This document shows, one piece after another, positions 47,388 through 56,377 of a stretch of 64,000 nt of DNA. The DNA is from Cellvibrio sp. 79 (GTDB taxonomy: Bacteria > Pseudomonadota > Gammaproteobacteria > Pseudomonadales > Cellvibrionaceae), in NCBI GenBank assembly GCA_003056245.1, contig MVDH01000001.1:2046716-2110715 (forward strand), written 5' to 3'. Within the stretch, counting starts at the first letter, position 1. Every line of letters starts with the position of its first letter. A program made the position numbers and the translations under genes. A model generated the notes under the pieces. The model searched no databases. It was not told the origin of the DNA and was given only the letters and a program-made list of their open reading frames with translations.

Positions 47388-50093
47388 ATGCAAACATTAA
47401 CTACCAAGCGTCGCCAGCTTTTTCTGGCTATCACCGCCGCCACATTGGGATTTTGCAATCTCGCTGCCGCGCAAGAAGCAGAAATCAGCGAACCACCAAT
47501 TGACGAAAATGCAGAAGTTATCGATGCACCTGTTGTCGAAGAAATGCTGATTACTGGCCGCCAGCAAACAGCAGCGCAAGCGGTTATCACTGAACGTATT
47601 GAGGATCCATTCGCCGCTGACCTGATGAGTTCAGACCAGCTATCCCGCACTGGTGATTCAACTGTGGCTATCGCATTAAGCCGCGTACCCGGTGTGACCG
47701 TGCTGGATGGAAAATATGTTTATGTGCGTAGTTTAGGTGAGCGTTACTCAAGCACCACATTGAACGGTGCCGCAGTGCCTTCACCAGAACTTACCCGCAA
47801 CGTTTTACCGCTAGATTTGATTCCATCAAGTATTGTTGACACATTGAAAATCCAGAAAGCCTACTCACCGGAACTCGCAGCAAACTTCGGCGGTGGTAGC
47901 GTAGATATTCGCACCAAAGGTGTACCAGAAGAATTTGTTTTCAGCGTATCAATGGGAACCGGCTTGAACTTCGATAGCCAGGATGGTTTGACGCATGCCA
48001 GCCACGGTGAAAAGCATCACATGCCCAGAGCAATCGATAATGCACTGGATATTTATCAAGGTAATTTAAGTGAACAGCAAATGCGCACTTATTACCAACG
48101 TGCCAATCCATCCGTTACACCTGCCCAGCGCGATGCATTTGCTATTGCAGCCAATCGTGATTTATTACTCTCACTGAATCGCGATGTAGAAATTTCTGAA
48201 CGCTCGCTACCGCTCGATTTTTCCGGCAGCCTGGCATTAGGCAACAGTTGGGCGCTCAATGATGATTTTACGTTAGGTGCAGTCGCTAACTTTTCGCAAG
48301 ACACAAAATGGCGCAACAAAGATCAGGAGCAAAAATCATTAGGCTCACCTGATGAACGCAATTCAAAAACTGAACGAACTACTGAAGAAACCCGTCAGGT
48401 TTTGTCAACGAACGTTGGACTGAATTACCTGGAAATGCATAACCTGCAAGCCAGTTTTTATCACATCGAAAATATTCACGATGAAGCGCGTATCAAAAGG
48501 GGTTTTGACGGTAGCACCTACAGTAAAAGTGATGGCAGCCAGTACATCCAATACGATACGCGCATGGAAAATCGCGAATTGGAAGTTGCACAATTAACCG
48601 GTGAACATAAATTCGATCAGTTCAACTCTGACTGGTTGGATACCTTGGTTTTTGATTGGTTTTACTCTGATTCCACGGTAAAAAATGATATTCCCAACCA
48701 TGTCACCGTTGTTGGCGATAACACGTTGGACCCAGCTACCGGTCAAGTAATTAGCACCCAGTTATCACCGCGTGCTGCAATGGCAACCTTTGAATTCCTG
48801 AATCTGGAAGATGACGTTGAGAGCAGTGGTTGGAATGCCAAAGTTCCACTGGTATTTGATCGTTTGAAACTAACACTATCCGGTGGTTTTAATAGCAACA
48901 CAAAATCACGTGAATATTACGGCTACACCATTAATGTGAATGCTACCGGAAATTCGAGCACAGTATTAAATGGCAATGTGAATAATGTGCTTAACAACGC
49001 TCAGGTCAGCAACCTTTCGAATAAATTCGAAGTCAGTGCAGGCGGCGGCTTCGGTACCGAGAGTTACGTTGCCGGTCAAGTTATTGAAGGCGCTTACGGA
49101 ATGTTTGACGCAAACTGGGATGATACCTGGCGTGTAACCGGGGGCGCTCGCAAAGAAACCTTCAAGCAAGGCTTGCTGCCAATCGATCTGTTGAATTACG
49201 ACGGCTCTACACTCGAAGCAACCATGCTTGATATGTACAGACCGGATCAACGCTACGGATTCAAACAAGAAGATTGGTATCCATCACTTGCTGTTACCTA
49301 CATGAACGAAGGTTTCATGAATACCGAAGCGTTCCAAATTCGTTTGAGCGCAAGTGAAACCGTTGTTCGTCCGGATTTGCGCGAAATGTCGGATGTATCG
49401 TATATCGATACCGAACTAGGTATGCGCGTAAGAGGCAATTCTCGTCTTGAATTCTCGGAAATAAAACATTACGACCTGCGTACAGAATGGTTCTTTGAAA
49501 GTGGCAACAACTTGACCGCAACGTTGTTTTATAAAGACATTGCGAATCCAATTGAAAGCACTCGTCAACCGGGTTCAGACGATGACGTAATCCTGACTTT
49601 CGAAAACTCATTAAGCGGTGAAATCTACGGATTGGAATTGGAAGGACTTTATAACTTGGGTGCCGGATTTTTTACCTCGACCAACCTAACCCTAAGCGAA
49701 TCCGAAATTGTTTCACCAGAAGGTATTGGTTACACCAACCCAACACGTCCAATGACAGGCCAATCAGAATACGTACTTAACACGCAACTGGGTTTTGACT
49801 CTGAAGATGGCAAGCACAGCGCATCACTGGTTTATAATTTGTTTGGTGAGCGTTTGTTCTTCGCCGCCAAAGGTATCGGTGCACATCAGGATGCTTACGA
49901 AAAACCATTCAACTCACTGGATTTAACCTATTCCTGGTACACAACCGACAATCTCACCACCAAAGTGAAACTCGGTAACATTCTCAACGAAGAACGTGTA
50001 TTTGAACAGGTAAATAGCGAAGGCGAGAATGTTGAAATTATTAAGCAACAAGTAGGAACCAGTTTCAGCCTGGACGTGAAATATACCTACTAG
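47388..50093 (+). CDS. TonB-dependent outer-membrane receptor
   Basis: 901 residues: a signal peptide (ending AAA-Q), a short acidic extension, a TonB-box-like EEMLITG (about residues 52-58), a plug domain with VPGVTVLDGKYVYVRSLGERYSSTTLNGA and the gate region ELAANFGGGSVDIRTKG, then a 22-strand barrel ending VKYTY. It imports a ligand across the outer membrane using TonB-ExbB-ExbD energy. The plug signature RSLGERYSSTTLNG marks a widespread receptor subfamily often paired with a lipoprotein like the upstream one. The ligand is unknown; the adjacent Pho-box-like sites raise phosphate compounds as one possibility. Confidence 0.92.
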   Translation: MQTLTTKRRQLFLAITAATLGFCNLAAAQEAEISEPPIDENAEVIDAPVVEEMLITGRQQTAAQAVITERIEDPFAADLMSSDQLSRTGDSTVAIALSRVPGVTVLDGKYVYVRSLGERYSSTTLNGAAVPSPELTRNVLPLDLIPSSIVDTLKIQKAYSPELAANFGGGSVDIRTKGVPEEFVFSVSMGTGLNFDSQDGLTHASHGEKHHMPRAIDNALDIYQGNLSEQQMRTYYQRANPSVTPAQRDAFAIAANRDLLLSLNRDVEISERSLPLDFSGSLALGNSWALNDDFTLGAVANFSQDTKWRNKDQEQKSLGSPDERNSKTERTTEETRQVLSTNVGLNYLEMHNLQASFYHIENIHDEARIKRGFDGSTYSKSDGSQYIQYDTRMENRELEVAQLTGEHKFDQFNSDWLDTLVFDWFYSDSTVKNDIPNHVTVVGDNTLDPATGQVISTQLSPRAAMATFEFLNLEDDVESSGWNAKVPLVFDRLKLTLSGGFNSNTKSREYYGYTINVNATGNSSTVLNGNVNNVLNNAQVSNLSNKFEVSAGGGFGTESYVAGQVIEGAYGMFDANWDDTWRVTGGARKETFKQGLLPIDLLNYDGSTLEATMLDMYRPDQRYGFKQEDWYPSLAVTYMNEGFMNTEAFQIRLSASETVVRPDLREMSDVSYIDTELGMRVRGNSRLEFSEIKHYDLRTEWFFESGNNLTATLFYKDIANPIESTRQPGSDDDVILTFENSLSGEIYGLELEGLYNLGAGFFTSTNLTLSESEIVSPEGIGYTNPTRPMTGQSEYVLNTQLGFDSEDGKHSASLVYNLFGERLFFAAKGIGAHQDAYEKPFNSLDLTYSWYTTDNLTTKVKLGNILNEERVFEQVNSEGENVEIIKQQVGTSFSLDVKYTY

Positions 50094-50130
50094 AAATCAT
50101 ATTGATCGAATTGGAATTCATTCCATCGCG

Positions 50131-50155
50131 AGCCACCTTCGGGTGGCTTTTTTTT
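50131..50155 (+). terminator. Rho-independent terminator of the receptor gene
   Basis: Stem AGCCACC/GGTGGCT with a four-base loop followed by eight T. Confidence 0.92.
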
Positions 50156-50287
50156 GGAGCAGAGAAAATCCGGAAAAGGCATTGCAGTTATACAATTGGC
50201 TGGACAACCGGCCCAAAACAAATCAAGGCTTATAAAATTGCCGTAAAGAACTAAAAATTATTAACTTTTGCCTACTTAAACGCGCGG

Positions 50288-50309
50288 TTGTCACAAACTA
50301 TTCATAATA
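50288..50309 (+). promoter_or_regulatory. Pho-box-like element
   Basis: Two adjacent 11-base half-sites, TTGTCACAAAC and TATTCATAATA, resemble the PhoB consensus CTGTCATAAA repeat, the first well and the second partially. It lies about 95 bases before the ATG of the next gene. Suggestive only. Confidence 0.4.
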
Positions 50310-50405
50310 GTGTGCTAGGTCGAGTGCTACTCTGACATTGAAATCGGAAATCGATGACCCACGAGGGTGCAGGTTGCCGTTTATTGATTCACGAGGAGCA
50401 CAACA

Positions 50406-51131
50406 ATGATTAACAAAACTCTTAAAAATCTGATTCATTCATTGGCAATTTTAGCCGCTGCCGCCCCATTTGCGAGCCAGGCTGCGGCTTATGCCCCTGC
50501 AACATTCGGCAATGCATTGGAAACCCTGAAAAAACAAATCACCCTGCCCGGTTCTTTTGGTGAGGGCGTAAAAACAGTGGCGGTTTACTGTCAAGCAGAT
50601 GTAATGACCAGCGGCAACATCAATGCAGTCACCTGTTATGAAAATAACCCTGTGGTGTCTATGCAAAAAGTGACTGAATCTGCACTGAAGTCAGCAACGT
50701 TCGAGCCAGCCACGATTGATAACAAAACCGTACCGGTGAGAATGCAACTGCGCGTTGTCTATTCACTTGGCGGCACGCAAGCGCCGATTGTACTGCTGCC
50801 AAATCTCGGCACATTGCAAGCGCAATACGGTACGAACTATTACGCACCGCAAGAACGTTTGGACACCAGTGACTGGTACGCAAACTACACATCCAATGAA
50901 CGTGGGAATGGAAAATTATTTTTTGCCGAAGGCAAGATGACCCGCGTAATGGCTAATATTGAAACCAATGGCAAGGTGGAAACCGTCAGCACAATCGAAG
51001 CCGCATTACGTAAACAAGCCGATGCTGCCAATATTGAAGCTGCGCTGAAAAAATCCAATTTTATTCCTGGCTTTGTAGAGAACAAGCCTACTGCGATGCA
51101 CTATATTGCGGTAGTAAATTATCAAAAATAG
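50406..51131 (+). CDS. Periplasmic TonB-C-domain-like protein
   Basis: 241 residues with a signal peptide (ending ASQAAA) and a strong GAGGAG ribosome-binding sequence. The segment VAVYCQADVMTSGNINAVTCYE, then VTESALKSATFEPATIDNKTVPVRMQLRVVYS (about residues 58-120), resembles a TonB C-terminal domain. A second weaker copy may be present in the last 80 residues (VETVSTIEAALRKQ; LKKSNFIPGFVENKPTAMHYIAVVNY). Unlike real TonB, it lacks a retained membrane anchor. It follows the receptor gene and is probably functionally linked to it. Exact role unknown. Confidence 0.75.
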   Translation: MINKTLKNLIHSLAILAAAAPFASQAAAYAPATFGNALETLKKQITLPGSFGEGVKTVAVYCQADVMTSGNINAVTCYENNPVVSMQKVTESALKSATFEPATIDNKTVPVRMQLRVVYSLGGTQAPIVLLPNLGTLQAQYGTNYYAPQERLDTSDWYANYTSNERGNGKLFFAEGKMTRVMANIETNGKVETVSTIEAALRKQADAANIEAALKKSNFIPGFVENKPTAMHYIAVVNYQK

Positions 51132-51153
51132 ATAACACTTGAATAAAAACTAA

Positions 51154-51181
51154 AAATCCCACCTATGTGGGATTTTTTTTT
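51154..51181. terminator. Bidirectional terminator
   Basis: Stem ATCCCAC/GTGGGAT with a four-base loop and nine T on the plus strand; on the minus strand it is followed by TTTTTAG. It serves the convergent genes on both sides. Confidence 0.88.
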
Positions 51182-51194
51182 GCTATTTGAAAAA

Positions 51195-51494
51195 TTACCT
51201 ACGGGTTAAATTATTGGTATACAGAAAATAAATAATCGTTCCAACCACCGGTAACAGATACCATAAATAAGCACTCGCTCCAGCATCATTGCGGTAAAGC
51301 ACAATGACGATTCCGGCACTGATCACACACAACGCGGGCAACAGATAAAGCGATAAATCCAAAATCGCCGATTGCATTGGCTTGAGCGAATTTCCATTTG
51401 CATAACCGCCACCGGCAAAGGCCGCCAACATAAATAAGAAAAATGCGAAGCATAATTGTGCGAATGTTCCAATAACTACCCATAACAACGACAT
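51195..51494 (-). CDS. Small membrane protein of unknown function
   Basis: 99 residues from the ATG at 51494; a GAGGGG lies 12 bases upstream, rather distant. Three hydrophobic segments (about residues 3-28, 42-63 and 70-90) with a glycine-rich loop FAGGGYANGNS between the first two. Inner-membrane protein. No family is recognised. An overlapping frame at 51286-51648 is a shadow. Confidence 0.6.
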   Translation of the reverse strand: MSLLWVVIGTFAQLCFAFFLFMLAAFAGGGYANGNSLKPMQSAILDLSLYLLPALCVISAGIVIVLYRNDAGASAYLWYLLPVVGTIIYFLYTNNLTRR

Positions 51495-51720
51495 GTAAAT
51501 GTATTCCCCTCTGTTCAAAAAACAACTCATGAATCAATAATTCGGCCACCGAGCCTATGAAAAATTCCCTGTCTTCTTCAATCTCAATATAAACAGAGAA
51601 TATAAGGCAAACTAGAGATATTAGATAACCAACACGAGCAAAATACAAAACAACTCACAATTTTATATATAACTTCATGCTTTGCGACACACTTTCCGGT
51701 ATTTGACGTTAAGCAAAAAT

Positions 51721-51741
51721 TAAGGCGGCCACGCCGCCTTA
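51721..51741 (-). terminator. Terminator of the 51769-52254 gene
   Basis: Nine-pair stem TAAGGCGGC/GCCGCCTTA with a three-base loop, followed on the minus strand by ATTTTTG. Confidence 0.85.
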
Positions 51742-51768
51742 TTTGAATTGATTGCGAATCCTAAGACT

Positions 51769-52254
51769 TCATCCACGGCGAGCCTTTTCAATGGCAGCCA
51801 CATCAATTTTGCGCATTGTCATCATCGAGTCAAAAGCGCGCTTGGCAACAGCGGGATCTTTGTCCGTTATGGCTTGAATGAGTATGATCGGCGTAATCTG
51901 CCAGGATAAACCCCATTTGTCCTTGCACCATCCACATTCACTCTCCTGGCCACCATTATTAACTATCGCATTCCAGTAACGGTCAGTCTCCGCCTGATCT
52001 TTGGTTGCAATTTGAAATGAAAAAGCTTCAGACTGTTTGAATACAGGTCCTCCATTAAGACCGATACACGGAATACCTAACACTGTGAAATCCACAGTTA
52101 ACACATCACCTTGTTTTCCCGATGGATAATCGCCCGGTGCCAGATTAACAGCAGTCACAAATGAATCCGGAAATGTTTCTGCATAAAAGCGCGCTGCTTC
52201 TTCAGCATCACGGTCATACCAAAGACAGATTGTATTTTTTGCTGGATTGGTCAT
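51769..52254 (-). CDS. VOC-superfamily protein (PhnB-like)
   Basis: 161 residues of the 3-demethylubiquinone-methyltransferase-like/PhnB branch of the vicinal-oxygen-chelate superfamily: TICLWYDRDAEEAARFYAETFPDS, then VLTVDFTVLGIPCIGLNGGP, and GWCKDKWGLSWQITP. AAGGAGAC precedes the ATG. Despite the historical name, no methyltransferase activity is implied. It lies in a small cluster with an SRPBCC protein and another VOC protein, a grouping common in environmental bacteria. Function unknown. Confidence 0.9.
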   Translation of the reverse strand: MTNPAKNTICLWYDRDAEEAARFYAETFPDSFVTAVNLAPGDYPSGKQGDVLTVDFTVLGIPCIGLNGGPVFKQSEAFSFQIATKDQAETDRYWNAIVNNGGQESECGWCKDKWGLSWQITPIILIQAITDKDPAVAKRAFDSMMTMRKIDVAAIEKARRG

Positions 52255-52306
52255 ATCACGTCTCCTTAAAAATATATTGTGGTGTCGCCATGTGGTTCCC
52301 TGGTAT

Positions 52307-52756
52307 TTATTCCGGAATTTCCGGCTCTACCAATTTCGCCAAAAACTGTAACGATTCCTGCCAGCCGAGGTAGCAGCCATCCGCCGGAATAAATTCAGGA
52401 ATACCTTCTTGTTTTATTTTAATTTCTACACCGCAAGATACAGGTGTGATGTCCACCGTTGTCCGCATTTCACCGGGCATGTTGGGGTCGTCAAATGTAG
52501 CGGTGTACGATAGATGTTTATGAGGTATTAGCGCCACATAAGTACCACCAAATGAATGGCTGTTCCCGGTAGTGAAATTGGTGAATGACATCTTATATGA
52601 GCCCCCTACTTTCGCTTCCAGGTGATAAACTTTTGCGGTATAACCGCAGGGCGGCAGCCATCTGGCGAATGCATCGGCATCCGTGAAAGCGCGGTATAGT
52701 TTTTCCGGTGTAGTGCGAAGCACACGATGAAAATGTACGCTATTAGTCGTCATCAT
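52307..52756 (-). CDS. SRPBCC (AHSA1-type) family protein
   Basis: 149 residues with the family start VHFHRVLRTTPEKLYRAFTDADAFARWLPP and the C-terminal helix CYLGWQESLQFLAKLVEPEI. It is a START/Bet v1-like fold with a hydrophobic ligand cavity. AGGAG precedes the ATG pair. It lies 52 bases upstream of the PhnB-like gene on the same strand and is probably co-transcribed. Ligand unknown. Confidence 0.9.
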   Translation of the reverse strand: MMTTNSVHFHRVLRTTPEKLYRAFTDADAFARWLPPCGYTAKVYHLEAKVGGSYKMSFTNFTTGNSHSFGGTYVALIPHKHLSYTATFDDPNMPGEMRTTVDITPVSCGVEIKIKQEGIPEFIPADGCYLGWQESLQFLAKLVEPEIPE

Positions 52757-53201
52757 AAATCTCCTATATAAGTAAAAAAATAGTTAACCATAACGCTGGT
52801 ACTTAATAGTCGATTGAAAAAACGGTTTTCGACATCTTTCCAAAAAAATTTATAGCAGGGTTTCTTATAGGTGCGGGCATCCTCAAAATAGTTCCCATAG
52901 GAATAGCCAATGGCCTTTATAAGCGTGGCTATCAAGGAAGCTTGGCTATTGCATACGCCACAACAGGAAGCAAAAAAAAAGCCAACGCCTAAAACCGTTG
53001 GCTATCTCGAATAATGACAGGCGAGTAAACACCACGGTTTCTGGCACGGCTTTACTATCGGGATTAAGCATTAAATAACTCGCTGTATCTTTAGCTTTGC
53101 GCAATTGGATAGCAGCACCAACTGCGCGAATATTTTGATAGAAATCGCCCACAACATTCCGCAGCTGAGGTTCAAAAAATTATAAGTATGATGGGGGTTA
53201 T
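52757..53201. other. Intergenic region with a minus-strand terminator and possible gene remnant
   Basis: About 445 bases between SRPBCC and VOC genes. It has a strong minus-strand hairpin with nine T at 52972-53003. Minus-strand frames at 52753-52935 and 52946-53152 lie here. The second (GTG start, MGDFYQNIRAVGAA) has protein-like composition in its first 50 residues but runs through the terminator, so it may be a decayed gene. Confidence 0.45.
52972..53003 (-). terminator. Rho-independent terminator (minus strand)
   Basis: Stem AGCCAACG/CGTTGGCT with an eight-base loop followed on the minus strand by nine T. No intact gene is clearly assigned to it. Confidence 0.75.
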
Positions 53202-53597
53202 TTACCCTGCATAAGTCTCCCGCTCAAACTCAATCAAACAAAACCCGTTACCGAAAGGATCAGAAAAAGTAATGCATTTGGATTCTCGCCACTCACCGCA
53301 TTCTGATTCGATACTTGCTCCTGCGCTGACGGCACGTTCAGTTGCTTGCCAGATATCATCGACCACAACATCAAAATGAACCGGGGTCCAATGCCGTTGG
53401 TAATGGCGGATTTCCGGAGAATATTTTGAACAGGTAGAGCCCTCATCTTTTTCCAACAAGTAAATCGTTGACGATGCGCCTTTTAGCTCGGCTACATCAT
53501 CGTCTAACATTCTACTCAATGTAAGCTCAAACGCCGTGCAATAAAAATCGATTGCCGGTTGCAACGCTGGCACATCGATATTAATTAATAAGTTCAT
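53202..53597 (-). CDS. VOC-family (glyoxalase/bleomycin-resistance-like) protein
   Basis: 131 residues of the VOC superfamily: LINIDVPALQPAIDFYCTAFEL, then WTPVHFDVVVDDI and ITFSDPFGNGFCLIEFE, with the metal-ligand histidine and final glutamate in usual positions. GGGGATG precedes the start. Substrate unknown. Confidence 0.88.
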   Translation of the reverse strand: MNLLINIDVPALQPAIDFYCTAFELTLSRMLDDDVAELKGASSTIYLLEKDEGSTCSKYSPEIRHYQRHWTPVHFDVVVDDIWQATERAVSAGASIESECGEWRESKCITFSDPFGNGFCLIEFERETYAG

Positions 53598-53695
53598 CGT
53601 TCATCCCCGGATTTTTAGCGTTAAATTACACAATCAATTTCTTTATTGACCGTCGATAACACAAAAAATCCACTTACATTTTCAACCGAAATAAA

Positions 53696-53717
53696 AAAGG
53701 CGGCAAAAGCCGCCTTT
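53696..53717 (-). terminator. Terminator of the GH16 gene
   Basis: Nine-pair stem AAAGGCGGC/GCCGCCTTT with a four-base loop, followed on the minus strand by TTTTTTAT. Confidence 0.9.
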
Positions 53718-53737
53718 AATCTACAACATAGACAGGA

Positions 53738-56020
53738 TTAATACACTTCAAAATCCCACAACGAATAACCGTAACCAGTACCGCGCGCAGTGCCATTAAT
53801 ACGTACATAGCGGCCTGAACCACTTACCGTTAAATCATCAATTGCACCATCGCCATTGGTAACTGTGTGGATGGTCGTCCAGGTCACATTATCGGTTGAT
53901 GTTTGCACCTGATAATTTTTACCGAACGCCCCCTCCCAATTCAGTTTTACGCGGCTGATGCTTTGCACTGAACCGAGATCCACGTTAATCCATTGCGGAT
54001 CACTCCATTGGCTTGCCCAGCGGGTATTGTTATTTCCATCTACCGCTTGCGCTGCATTCCATGCAGCACCTTCATCGCTGGAAGCCGTTACGGGTTTATT
54101 CAACGCTTTATTCGTGGTTGTTGGCGGAGTAATTCCACCGCCGCCATACACTTCAAAATCAAATAATGAATAACCATAACCGGTTCCGCGTTGTGTACCG
54201 TTTAAACGTACATAACGGCCAGTGCCTGTTGCAGCAATGTCATCCACACCACCGTCACCGGTGGTGGTGGAATAAATAGTGGTCCAATTTACTTTGTCAT
54301 CCGATACCTGGATTTGATAGGACTTGCCGTAAGCCGCTTCCCATTTTAATAACACGCGGTTAATTGATTTGCTGCTACCCAGATCCACATAAATCCATTG
54401 CGCATCGGTCCATTGGCTCGCCCAACGTGAATTGGTGTTGCCATCTACTGCATGTGTTGCAGACATGCCATCATTTTCTGATGAAGATGCAACGGCTGTT
54501 TTATTTAACGCGAGATTGGTGCTGTCCTCTGGTGGATTTGGTGTGGTTGGTGGCAGCACCGGTGGCTTACCGCCACCTAATGAATACACACGCACCCAGT
54601 CAATTAACGTCGATACTGGAAATACCGCTTCAGGAACAATTCCGCCACCGTAAGTGAAACCGGATTGACCACCCACACCCGAACTTAAAATCAAATACAT
54701 TTGGTGCTCGAACGGATGCCATTCAGAAAAGTGATTGGAATATTCTGAAACGTAAGTGCGTTTTCCGTTGCGAATTTCCGTGCGCGCCGCATCACCGCCA
54801 TCTGCTGGAGGAAATGCGCCGCCGTCATTTAAATAATGGATGTGATACACATTGCCATCGACATAAAATTCGATACGATCGTTGTGCCAATTAACACCGT
54901 ACGTATGCCAACCCCAGCTTCCTGCATTTTGATCATTCGCTGCCGGCGGATAATTGCCGTAACCGGGGTTACGCAAATTACTGCTCCAGCGTGTAGACGT
55001 TTGACCATCCACTGCATTTACTGCGGCAAGATCCGGTGCTTGCAAAGAAGAAACAGTAACCGGGCGATTCAATGCGAGATTGGTACCCGCAGAATTTTTA
55101 ATTTCAAATTCAAACAGAGAATAACTCCATTCAGTCGCGCGCTCGGTGCCATACAGTCGCACATAACGACCATTGCCATTTGCGTTGATAAGATCAATAC
55201 CGCCATCACCCGTCGTGGTGGAATAAACATCAGTCCAATTTAACTGATCATTGGACGTTTGAATTTTATACGTTTTTCCGTAAGCACCTTCCCAATTTAA
55301 TACGACCTGGTTAAACGCTTGCGCACTGCCTAAATCTACTTGAATCCACTCGGGTTCATCAGGGCCTTGTTTATCTTTGAAGCTGTAATAACCACCGAGA
55401 TGGCCGTGGTTCCAATCCTGATATGCATTATTTTCCCAGAACCAGGCGTAGTGTACGGTACCTAAATTATGAAATGGAATTGAACCAACATATTCCATAA
55501 TGTCCACTTCGCCACCTTGCGGCCACATCAAGTGATCTTCACCCGCTGGAATTTCGTTAGGCATCATCCAGAACGCAAAGCCCTGCCCCTGGTATTTCAC
55601 ATCCTTTGCCCATACGCGTGCTTCAATTTTATAACCGGGGCCGAAAGCGACTTTACCGGCGGTGTTAATACGACCACTGGTGTAATCTTTATCGATGTAA
55701 AATTCCTTGCGTGTGGTGATAGACAAAGCACCGCCATCAGCGCCCGCAATTCCCTGTTTAATACTGATGTTTTCCGGGCGATCTGTGGCGCGGTCTAATT
55801 GTCCGGTACCCCAATCACCATTAATGCCGGTACCGGTTTCGATATTCCACGCGTCCAAATCAAGTTGGGTACCATTAAATTCATCGCTCCATATTAACGT
55901 TTGCGCGAAAGTATTCATCGCACCAAATGTTGATAGTGCAATAGCCAATGGCAATAAACGTCGAGTGTAGTTTTTCAAACGGGGCTGGATAAGGTTGGTC
56001 TGTTTCGAATTATTGTTCAT
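53738..56020 (-). CDS. Secreted GH16 beta-glucanase with an internal and two C-terminal CBM32 modules
   Basis: 760 residues. Signal peptide ending TFAQ (about residue 40). The GH16 catalytic domain starts IWSDEFNG and carries the catalytic motif EVDIME (171-176; E171 nucleophile, E176 acid/base), followed by GTVHYAWFW. At about residue 218 it is interrupted by a discoidin (CBM32-like) sequence with its halves swapped: EWIQVDLGS...FEFEI first, then NLALNRPV...TRWSS. The GH16 domain resumes near 362 (SWGWHTYGVNWHNDRIEFYVDG) to 480. After a Pro/Gly linker come two normally ordered CBM32 modules (501-625 and 638-760). It probably hydrolyses beta-1,3- or mixed-linkage glucans outside the cell. AGGA precedes the ATG. 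The permuted insert is unusual. Confidence 0.9.
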   Translation of the reverse strand: MNNNSKQTNLIQPRLKNYTRRLLPLAIALSTFGAMNTFAQTLIWSDEFNGTQLDLDAWNIETGTGINGDWGTGQLDRATDRPENISIKQGIAGADGGALSITTRKEFYIDKDYTSGRINTAGKVAFGPGYKIEARVWAKDVKYQGQGFAFWMMPNEIPAGEDHLMWPQGGEVDIMEYVGSIPFHNLGTVHYAWFWENNAYQDWNHGHLGGYYSFKDKQGPDEPEWIQVDLGSAQAFNQVVLNWEGAYGKTYKIQTSNDQLNWTDVYSTTTGDGGIDLINANGNGRYVRLYGTERATEWSYSLFEFEIKNSAGTNLALNRPVTVSSLQAPDLAAVNAVDGQTSTRWSSNLRNPGYGNYPPAANDQNAGSWGWHTYGVNWHNDRIEFYVDGNVYHIHYLNDGGAFPPADGGDAARTEIRNGKRTYVSEYSNHFSEWHPFEHQMYLILSSGVGGQSGFTYGGGIVPEAVFPVSTLIDWVRVYSLGGGKPPVLPPTTPNPPEDSTNLALNKTAVASSSENDGMSATHAVDGNTNSRWASQWTDAQWIYVDLGSSKSINRVLLKWEAAYGKSYQIQVSDDKVNWTTIYSTTTGDGGVDDIAATGTGRYVRLNGTQRGTGYGYSLFDFEVYGGGGITPPTTTNKALNKPVTASSDEGAAWNAAQAVDGNNNTRWASQWSDPQWINVDLGSVQSISRVKLNWEGAFGKNYQVQTSTDNVTWTTIHTVTNGDGAIDDLTVSGSGRYVRINGTARGTGYGYSLWDFEVY

Positions 56021-56377
56021 CTTATATTCCTGCAGTCATTTTTGGTCTTGTAGTGACAGGGTAAAACCCCGCCTCAGTGCATCAACATCTGTCATTGTTG
56101 AATCGCAAAAATTGTGCAAGTTAAAAAGCAATTGAAAGTTCGACCAGCAGCACCGAACGTAAAAAAAAGCGTTCGCTTAATTACAATAAGAAATACTTGT
56201 TAAATAATTAGAGGCTGCTCACAAAAGCAATGAGGGACAAATCAACTTAATAAAAGGAACGCGTACTTAAACAACGGATGAAAACAGCAAGCGAAATAAA
56301 TAAAAAAGGGAGCCCGAAGGCTCCCGAGGGGATAGCTCAATCGATAAACGACTTGCTAAACAGCACGAGAAAAAGCA
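56021..56377. other. Intergenic region upstream of the GH16 gene
   Basis: About 357 bases containing the GH5 terminator at 56302-56325 and, nearer the GH16 start, an AT-rich stretch that should carry its promoter. No gene supported. Confidence 0.5.
56302..56325 (-). terminator. Terminator of the GH5 gene
   Basis: Stem GGGAGCC/GGCTCCC with a CGAA loop followed on the minus strand by six T. Confidence 0.9.

Larger units (their letters stand above)
50094..50405. other. Intergenic region between receptor and TonB-C-like genes
   Basis: About 312 bases holding the receptor terminator, then AT-rich sequence with a Pho-box-like element at 50288-50309 and the promoter for the next gene. No small gene is supported. 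Confidence 0.5.

Noticed and set aside
51286-51648. 120-residue minus-strand frame overlapping the small membrane protein
   Set aside because: It is a shadow frame; the 51195-51494 frame has a cleaner membrane-segment pattern and ends near the terminator.
52753-52935. 60-residue minus-strand frame just upstream of the SRPBCC gene
   Set aside because: No ribosome-binding site and no recognisable features; kept as intergenic.
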